Assembly (NCBI GenBank): GCA_903994525.1
Contig: CAJEXW010000012.1
Coordinates: 18,481 to 82,480, forward strand
Length of the DNA stretch: 64,000 bases
From: an uncultured Chlorobiaceae bacterium
GTDB lineage: Bacteria > Bacteroidota > Chlorobiia > Chlorobiales > Chlorobiaceae
Reading direction: 5' to 3'
Part shown: positions 58,721 through 64,000 of the stretch, in pieces
How the letters are laid out: each line of letters starts with the position of its first letter
Position numbering within the stretch: the first letter of the stretch is position 1
Notes under the pieces: generated by a model
The model's database searches: none
What the model was told of the DNA's origin: nothing
The model's input: the letters and a program-made list of their open reading frames with translations, nothing else
Position numbers and translations under genes: made by a program

Positions 58721-58894
58721 TACATGATTTGGTAAATATGAATCTTGTTTGAGTAAAATTCTACCGGTGTCAGCTTGCCTAATGAGCTTTTAGAATGAAT
58801 CGAATTGTAGTTCGCTTGCAATAACTTCCAGAGCATATCCCTGCGGACATTAGGGCATTCCTTTCTGAGCTTGTTGTTTCCTTCATCCTGATGT
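58721..58894 (-). pseudogene. C-terminal remnant of an IS3/IS481-type transposase
   Basis: Minus-strand frame of about 57 codons ending in a stop. Its end reads NYNSIHSKSSLGKLTPVEFY, the conserved C-terminus of DDE integrase-type transposases (YNxxRPHSSLGxLTPxEF). No start, catalytic core or inverted repeats remain. Confidence 0.65.
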
Positions 58895-58959
58895 CACTGA
58901 TCTGGTTTTCGTCAGCATGATCGGTTCAGTTTGTTACTGATATGATATATCATTATTTA

Positions 58960-59265
58960 TCACGAAGCATAGGGAACTGCGTGTGTTGTACTTGCTGTTG
59001 AGTTGCCATCAACAACAAAAGCGGTATCAAACTTTTTCTCCACCCACCCTTTCTGATACAGTTCCGAATCGATTCCCTCTGAAATCTTCGACTTTCGACC
59101 TCCGGGAGTTGTTAAAAATGTTTTGCACAGCCGAAACCGGCCTAACACATCGCAAATATCCGATAGTTCGTCAGGAAAATCACTGGCAAGAATAGCAGAG
59201 GCATGCCGCCACTCATGAATTTCATAGCCATCTTTGATAATGTCAGGTAAGGCTTGAATAGTCAT
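58960..59265 (-). pseudogene. N-terminal fragment of a BglII/BstYI-like restriction endonuclease
   Basis: 101 codons from an ATG. IHEWRHASAILASDFPDEL followed by DVLGRFRLCKTFLTTPGGRK and ELYQKGWVEKKFDTAFVVDG looks like the N-terminal part of BglII-type type II restriction enzymes. The frame ends soon after (STTHAVPYAS), before the catalytic PD-(D/E)xK part would be complete, next to the transposase remnant. No methyltransferase gene is nearby. Family call is from memory of the pattern and is moderate. Confidence 0.5.
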
Positions 59266-59370
59266 GATGGCAAAATTGATTACTGAGTACCGGGTTGGGA
59301 AAATGAAACAACGGACGGGATCAATTTACGAATCTTCTGCGTTGGTTGAACAATATTTTAACTCCGGGGT

Positions 59371-59754
59371 AAGAAAAAGCAGAAGACCACCACCCTCAAG
59401 GAGCTGCGGTTTCATCCGAATACCGACAAGCACGACTTTGACTTCAAGACCGCTCATCTTGAAGAGTTTCTGCGCAAAGGCAACCGCGTCAGGGCCACCA
59501 TCGTTTTTCTGGGACGCTCCATTATCTACAAGGATAAGGGGCTGGAGCTGGCCGAGCGCCTGACCGAGCGGCTGAGCGTGGTGAGTACCCGTGACGGTGA
59601 TCCAAAGTTTGAGGGTAAAAAGCTCTTTGTCTATTTTGAGCCCGACAAGAAGAAGATTGATGCCTACGACCGCATCAGGGCTAAAACAAATCAGCCACCG
59701 GCAGCGCCACTTGCGCCTCTGGCTCCTGAGGATCTGATTGAAGAAGAGCAGTAA
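59371..59754 (+). pseudogene. infC fragment lacking the start and N-terminal domain
   Basis: In-frame C-terminal 127 codons of IF-3 identical in protein sequence to the intact gene, but abruptly joined upstream to unrelated sequence with an in-frame TAA nine bases before the junction and no initiator. All 16 base differences from the intact copy are synonymous third-position changes, which shows that the fragment came from a functional infC allele and was cut off recently. Confidence 0.92.
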
Positions 59755-59803
59755 TCAAGAAAATTCGAGCAATTTTATTCTACCAAAAATATAAAGGACG
59801 ATC

Positions 59804-59998
59804 ATGCCTAAAATGAAATCCCACCGTGGAGCATGCAAACGGTTTAAGACGACAGCATCCGGAAAAATCAAGCGTGAACGCATGAATGGATCGCACAACC
59901 TTGAGAAGAAGAACAGAAAGCGCTCACGCAGGCTCCACCAGAGCGCTCTGCTTTTGGGATTGAAGGCGAAGCAGATCAAGCGGATGATTCATGCTTAA
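59804..59998 (+). CDS. rpmI: 50S ribosomal protein L35, copy 2
   Basis: 64 residues, nucleotide-identical to 55081-55275, with the same ribosome site. Duplicate ribosomal protein genes of this kind are unusual. Whether it is transcribed depends on a promoter in the islet upstream or in the infC fragment. Confidence 0.95.
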   Translation: MPKMKSHRGACKRFKTTASGKIKRERMNGSHNLEKKNRKRSRRLHQSALLLGLKAKQIKRMIHA

Positions 59999-60024
59999 AT
60001 TTTTAACATTAACTCGACACAACG

Positions 60025-60372
60025 ATGCCTAAAGCAAATAACGCCGTTGCCTCAAAAGCACGGAGAAAAAGAGTCTTAAAAAAAGCCAAAGGGTTCTGGG
60101 GATCACGCGGCAATATTCTGACCGTCGTCAAGCACGCGGTCGATAAAGCTGAACAGTACGCCTACCGTGACCGTCGCGTTAAAAAACGCACCTTCCGTTC
60201 GCTCTGGATCATGCGTATCAACGCCGCCGCACGCCTGAACGGCACCACCTACTCCCGTCTGGTTAACGCCATGCTGAAGAAGAATGTCGAAATCGACCGC
60301 AAGGCGCTCGCCGAGATCGCCGTCAAGGATCCGGCAGCCTTCTCTCAAATTGTCAAATCGGTTATCGAATAA
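60025..60372 (+). CDS. rplT: 50S ribosomal protein L20, copy 2
   Basis: 115 residues, nucleotide-identical to 55302-55649. Intact and apparently functional. Doubling L20 could disturb its autoregulation, if that exists here. Confidence 0.95.
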   Translation: MPKANNAVASKARRKRVLKKAKGFWGSRGNILTVVKHAVDKAEQYAYRDRRVKKRTFRSLWIMRINAAARLNGTTYSRLVNAMLKKNVEIDRKALAEIAVKDPAAFSQIVKSVIE

Positions 60373-60391
60373 GATTTACACTGGTACCATA

Positions 60392-61420
60392 ATGGAAGAG
60401 AGCATTCGCAGGTTACAGCAGGAGATTGTTGAGTTTGAGATTAAAGCGCAGGCCGATCTTGAAGCCTTCCGCCTCAAATACACGGTTCGGAAAGGGCTCA
60501 TTGCAGCTCGTTTCGGCCAACTCAAGTCGGTTGACCCTGCTGATAAACCGCGAATTGGTCAGTTGCTGAACCAGCTCAAGCAGACGGCTGATGCAAAGCT
60601 CACCGAAGCCGAGGAGAGGTTTGCATCAACCGAAAGCAGCAGCAGCAACAAAGGCATTGACCTCACCCTCCCCGGACGCCGCTACTTTACAGGCAGCGAA
60701 CATCCGGTACAGAAGGTGCTTGGCGAGATGAAACAGATCTTTTCAGCCATGGGATTCGGCATCGCAACCGGCCCCGAACTGGAGCTCGACAGCTACAACT
60801 TCGACATGCTGAACTTTCCGCCCGACCACCCCGCCCGCGACATGCAGGACACCTTTTTCGTCACCAGCGGCAACCCCGGCTCCGACGTGCTCCTCAGAAC
60901 CCACACCTCCCCGGTGCAGGTGAGAGTCATGCTCGACCAGAAACCGCCCATACGGGTAATCTGCCCAGGAAAGGTCTACCGCAACGAAGCCATCAGCTCC
61001 CGAAGCTACTGCGTCTTCCACCAGCTCGAAGGGCTCTACATCGACAAGAAGGTCTCCTTCGCCGACCTTAAAGCCACCATCTACTCCTTCGCCAAACAGA
61101 TGTTCGGCACCGACGTCAAACTCCGGTTCCGCCCAAGCTTTTTCCCCTTCACCGAACCATCAGCCGAAGTGGACGTCACCTGCTACCTCTGCGGCGGCAA
61201 GGGATGTAAAGTCTGCAAAAAATCAGGCTGGCTCGAAATCATGGGCTGCGGCATGGTTCACCCCAACGTCATGCGCAACTGCGGCATAGACCCCGAAGAG
61301 TGGTCAGGCTACGCCTTTGGCATGGGCGTTGACCGCACCGTGCTGCTCAGGTATAAGATTGATGATATCAGGTTGCTGTTTGAGAATGATTTGAGGATGT
61401 TAAGGCAGTTTGGGGCGTAG
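60392..61420 (+). CDS. pheS: Phenylalanyl-tRNA synthetase alpha subunit, copy 2
   Basis: 342 residues, protein identical to copy 1. The first 560 or so bases are identical; the last 460 carry 15 silent differences, for example ATA-CGG versus ATC-AGG near the C-terminus. Intact reading frame. The DUF1828 gene converges on its end 15 bases later. Confidence 0.95.
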   Translation: MEESIRRLQQEIVEFEIKAQADLEAFRLKYTVRKGLIAARFGQLKSVDPADKPRIGQLLNQLKQTADAKLTEAEERFASTESSSSNKGIDLTLPGRRYFTGSEHPVQKVLGEMKQIFSAMGFGIATGPELELDSYNFDMLNFPPDHPARDMQDTFFVTSGNPGSDVLLRTHTSPVQVRVMLDQKPPIRVICPGKVYRNEAISSRSYCVFHQLEGLYIDKKVSFADLKATIYSFAKQMFGTDVKLRFRPSFFPFTEPSAEVDVTCYLCGGKGCKVCKKSGWLEIMGCGMVHPNVMRNCGIDPEEWSGYAFGMGVDRTVLLRYKIDDIRLLFENDLRMLRQFGA

Positions 61421-61435
61421 AGAAACCCAAAAGCG

Positions 61436-62224
61436 TCAGTTCATCTGCACTTTCCGCTGTAACTTGCGCCGAAAATCCTGTTCTGCATCAAGAGAAGCGA
61501 TCATTTCACCTCCAGCGTTCGTAAGACGTGCAAGATCAGGCCGAGGTAACGCCCCCTGATCTAAAAAAACAAGGAGGCTATCATAGTTTGCATGTGCTCG
61601 CAGCAGTCGTTCAAGGATAATCGTTACAAGCTTTGCTTTGTCCTTGTTTGGAATACCAAAAAGAAAAACAGGAAGGTTTTCCTTCCCCTCAATTCGATAA
61701 TCGATCGGATAATCTGCGGCATTTTCGATGCCCTCGTAGAGAAAATTACTGACAATTTTTTCAGGAGGTACAATCATGTACAGAGACTCTTTCAGATCCT
61801 CATAGAATGTAGACTCAGCCCTCGATCTCTTTAAAAATGTCAAATCGTTGATTTTAGTAATCGCCTGCCCCATATGAAAAATATTAGTGCATAGATTTTC
61901 GATCGTCGAATCAATAAAAAATGAGCCATTATGTTCATCAACAGACGTTTCCGTCTTGATCTGCTCGAAAAGAGTGTTTCTGGTGCCTTCTCGAAACTTG
62001 TCAATATCATTTTCATAGCTCAAATGCATGAGAGTATGCCCCATGTCGGTTAGTCGAAGAACTCCCCCTGGCAATACTTTGATGTAAAGCTGATACTGAT
62101 CACCGTCAGGAAAAGAAAACGGAGTATCTATAGCCAGAAGCTCCGGTGTCTTTTCTCTTATACGTATTTCGCTGCACATCGCGTGACAAAGCGCTTTCTG
62201 CAGTATGTTCAAATCGATTGTCAT
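61436..62224 (-). CDS. DUF1828/DUF1829-type protein
   Basis: 262 residues. N-terminal DUF1828 pattern: LAIDTPFSFPDGDQYQLYI, VLRLTDMGHTLMHLSYENDI and NGSFFIDSTIENL. The C-terminal half resembles the DUF1829 region (VPVF-like LPVFLFGIPNKDKAKLVTII). ATG at 62224 overlaps the stop of the upstream gene (TGATG). Such proteins are found in phage and defence-type neighbourhoods; function unknown. A GTG one codon earlier is an alternative start. Confidence 0.8.
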   Translation of the reverse strand: MTIDLNILQKALCHAMCSEIRIREKTPELLAIDTPFSFPDGDQYQLYIKVLPGGVLRLTDMGHTLMHLSYENDIDKFREGTRNTLFEQIKTETSVDEHNGSFFIDSTIENLCTNIFHMGQAITKINDLTFLKRSRAESTFYEDLKESLYMIVPPEKIVSNFLYEGIENAADYPIDYRIEGKENLPVFLFGIPNKDKAKLVTIILERLLRAHANYDSLLVFLDQGALPRPDLARLTNAGGEMIASLDAEQDFRRKLQRKVQMN

Positions 62225-62721
62225 CACGTAAACAGGTCAATCTGGTTTGCCCGAGTAGAGCCGGACATCAATCCTTCAATACAACACTCTTTTATCAGGC
62301 AATGAAGAGCTTCATTCAGCGTCCGATATTTTTCTGTCGGATAGGCAAACCCTTCTGGCTTTTGGTTTGCTACGATGTACTTCTCTGTTGCCCGATGGAT
62401 ATGGCACGTCAATTCCAGTGATTTGTGCTCAAGTTTATTCCGATGTATATGAGCAGACCCATTATATCGACATAACGTCAAGCATTCTCCATTCGAAGCC
62501 AACCATAGCAACCCACATGAAAAATCATCATCCATCCCTTCTTCCGTATTCTGACGAGTGTAGAGCATAAATTGATGTCCTGATTCATCTAATGCTTGCA
62601 CGTTATAATTGAACTGTTTATGGCCTGGCTTGACTTGTTCTCGCGCCTTGGGATTTTCAACATGCTTTCGACAGCTAATCAATCCCTCAATAAATTCATC
62701 TGAAAGACTCTCAAATGCCAT
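62224..62721 (-). CDS. DUF6978-like protein, partner of the DUF1828 protein
   Basis: 165 residues. [19 protein letters not shown] and [15 protein letters not shown] carry conserved His/Cys residues in the manner of DUF6978 proteins. Translationally coupled to the DUF1828 gene by TGATG, a layout often seen for two-component toxin-antitoxin or defence pairs. The family name is a tentative recognition. Confidence 0.65.
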   Translation of the reverse strand: MAFESLSDEFIEGLISCRKHVENPKAREQVKPGHKQFNYNVQALDESGHQFMLYTRQNTEEGMDDDFSCGLLWLASNGECLTLCRYNGSAHIHRNKLEHKSLELTCHIHRATEKYIVANQKPEGFAYPTEKYRTLNEALHCLIKECCIEGLMSGSTRANQIDLFT

Positions 62722-62840
62722 AGTGTATCAGTAAGTTGGTATATCTTGCTTCTGCCATATACCTGCAAAAGTAATGAACAGAATAGATATATTGAGGCGA
62801 ATACTCAGATTATTTTGATCACAAAGCTCAAGATACTGTA

Positions 62841-62976
62841 CATCTACTCCTTCGCCAAACAAATGTTCGGCACCGACGTCAAACTCCGGTTCCGCCCAAG
62901 CTTTTTCCCCTTCACCGAACCGTCAGCCGAAGTTGACGTCACCTGCTACCTCTGCGGCAGCAAGGGATTTAAAGTC
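62841..62976 (+). pseudogene. Internal fragment of a third pheS allele
   Basis: 136 bases matching 61078-61213 of pheS copy 2 with five differences: three silent and two amino-acid changes at the right end (GGKGCK becomes GSKGFK). At variable sites it differs from both full copies, so it is a third allele. It begins and ends abruptly in unrelated sequence. Confidence 0.9.
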
Positions 62977-63285
62977 AATAAGTTATCATCTCATCCCAGC
63001 CTGAATCAAGAGATAACAATTAACATGACCGTTGTACTACATCTTTGGATTTGCAGGTGCTCTTATAGTATGCTTCCGTTTTTACTGGCGACATCTTTTA
63101 GAAAGAACAACTTGTCAATCCACGCTCTCACCACCCCTTCTGCAACTTTACACTACGTTCAGTTTGAGTCCCCCCGCATCCACAAGCAATAAAGCGTATA
63201 ACTCTTGAATGCACAAAAGAATGACCGGATATTACCGGGCCGTTCTTGATGAAGATGCCGGGAGTGTTTATTTACAGAATAGTTG
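62977..63285. other. Unassigned sequence splitting the third pheS copy
   Basis: About 310 bases between the pheS internal fragment and a degenerate pheS 3' end. The frame through the fragment continues to 63192, but the added residues show no family pattern. No RNA gene or repeat seen. Confidence 0.4.
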
Positions 63286-63455
63286 CTTTGATTGCAAGCG
63301 CACGGGCGGGATTTACGGGAATGGCGATTATTGGGCAGCGGTGGGGGCTTTGTTGGCTGGGATGGTGGCGGTGCTGCTGCACAAGATTGACTAAATCCGA
63401 TTGCTGCTTGAGAATTATTTAAGGGTGTCGAAGCCGTTCAGGGCGTTAGAGATGT
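63286..63455 (+). pseudogene. Degenerate 3' end of pheS
   Basis: The last 70 bases (AAGATTGA, TTGCTG-TTGAGAAT-ATTT, GGGCGT then TAGAGA) align to the pheS 3' end with about 70 percent identity, broken by an in-frame TAA. Upstream, CFDCKRTGG lines up with CKVCKKSGW of PheS. It is much more decayed than the fragment at 62841, so it may have a different age or origin. Confidence 0.6.
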
Positions 63456-63535
63456 TATGATTTTCTTACCAAACGCTCAGAAGCACACCTCTTGTTTACG
63501 TTTTTCTTAACATGCACCCACATAATCAACTATTT

Positions 63536-64000
63536 CTATTTGGCGCTCATAATTGTCTGAATATGATTCATGTGTGTCTTAAAGCTTTTATAAGGATATG
63601 AAGTAAGGGCTTTTTTGCGGTTAATAGATAGTGCATATTCTTTAGCTTTTGCTAAATACACCGTATCATTATTTTTCTTGTATTCCCAATAACAATACCA
63701 GGCCGCAGTATCTAACAAATTACTTGATTCATAATTATTTTCTCTTATTAGTGAATCAATAACAGCATAAGCTGTTTTCAATTCACTATATGTCACGTTT
63801 AATTTATTTAATAATTCATCATTTCCTTCAGAATCAACTCCCTCTGCTTCAAGTTTCTTCAATGTGACAATATATTGTTCTAATTTATACCAACATATAT
63901 TATTAACTAATTGCTCATATTGAGACTTATCAAAGTATTTTTTATGTTGTGAGTATATTTTTTCCGCCTCACTAATCTCTGCTACTGAAATATCAATATA
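63536..64000 (-). CDS. Hypothetical helical protein (5' part outside the window)
   Basis: The frame ending at 63536 is open to the window edge, giving at least 155 residues. AT-rich, predicted helical hairpins resembling TPR-like repeats (SEAEKIYSQHKKYFDKSQYE, NLLDTAAWYCYWEYKKNND). No family recognised. Base composition matches the accessory islets, not the core genes. Confidence 0.65.
   Translation of the reverse strand, partial: YIDISVAEISEAEKIYSQHKKYFDKSQYEQLVNNICWYKLEQYIVTLKKLEAEGVDSEGNDELLNKLNVTYSELKTAYAVIDSLIRENNYESSNLLDTAAWYCYWEYKKNNDTVYLAKAKEYALSINRKKALTSYPYKSFKTHMNHIQTIMSAK

Larger units (their letters stand above)
59371..61425 (+). repeat. Direct repeat, copy 2 (infC 3' part-rpmI-rplT-pheS)
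   Basis: Second copy of the 2,055-bp repeat. Left junction inside infC at the Lys-rich linker (KKKQK); right junction six bases after the pheS stop (TAGAGA), where both copies diverge at once. See copy 1 for the substitution pattern. Confidence 0.93.

Noticed and set aside
59264..59563. 99-codon frame across the infC junction
   Set aside because: After residue 37 it reads infC in the wrong frame (the same shadow exists in the intact gene).
1..64000. CRISPR arrays
   Set aside because: No series of regularly spaced repeats and no cas genes; only one two-copy 20-bp repeat was found.

Overview
The window reads as chromosomal DNA of a green sulfur bacterium (Chlorobiaceae; Chlorobium/Pelodictyon type). 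It carries a chlorophyllide reductase subunit (bchZ) and two tandem small c-type cytochromes of the Chlorobium c-555 kind. Species assignment is not possible from the sequence alone.

Layout. 1-10.4 kb (minus strand): a surface-polysaccharide cluster with Wza-like export porin, Wzz-like chain-length protein, Gly-rich beta-barrel protein, CapD/PglF-like dehydratase, GDP-fucose pathway (fcl, gmd) and a Wzx-like flippase. 10.7-15.4 kb (minus): moxR, DUF58, a BatD/DUF4381-like gene and recQ. 15.7-25.8 kb: tsaD, yajC, carA, a class V aminotransferase, a BatC-like TPR gene, a B12-binding radical SAM gene, two cytochromes, proC and batD, so the Bat-type genes are split over three places. 26.4-28.7 kb: a short Pmp3-type membrane protein, a universal stress protein and leuA. 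29-36.4 kb (minus): a compact locus with an AlgB-like sigma-54 regulator, a KimA-like APC transporter, a KinB-like histidine kinase and a kinase-less KdpD-Usp-EIIA fusion protein. 36.6-43.8 kb: tRNA-Asn and the yceD-rpmF-plsX-fabH-fabD-fabG-acpP-fabF-rnc cluster. 43.8-56.7 kb: gcvPB, nagZ-like, bchZ, then thrS-infC-rpmI-rplT-pheS.

The most unusual part is 45-63.5 kb. Accessory DNA is repeatedly bracketed by copies of the adjacent core genes. (a) Between gcvPB and nagZ lies an islet (antitoxin/PIN toxin, orphan ParA, truncated AlbA-type ATPase) flanked on the left by a nagZ 5' scrap and on the right by an internally deleted gcvPB. (b) A 2,055-bp direct duplication of infC'-rpmI-rplT-pheS brackets an AT-rich islet with a small gene, two paralogous tail-anchored membrane proteins, an IS remnant and a restriction-enzyme fragment. 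By eye the two copies differ at 32 positions: all 31 coding differences are synonymous and all 32 lie at the two ends, leaving about 1.17 kb of identical centre. (c) A DUF1828/DUF6978-like pair follows, bounded by fragments of a third, different pheS allele. The simplest reading is integration of foreign circular DNA by homologous recombination within core genes, not simple internal duplication.

The second candidate of note is the 29-36 kb locus, which appears to join a potassium-type importer to a two-component system and to a soluble fusion of KdpD input, Usp and PTS-Ntr EIIA domains. All family assignments come from reading motifs; no searches were run.
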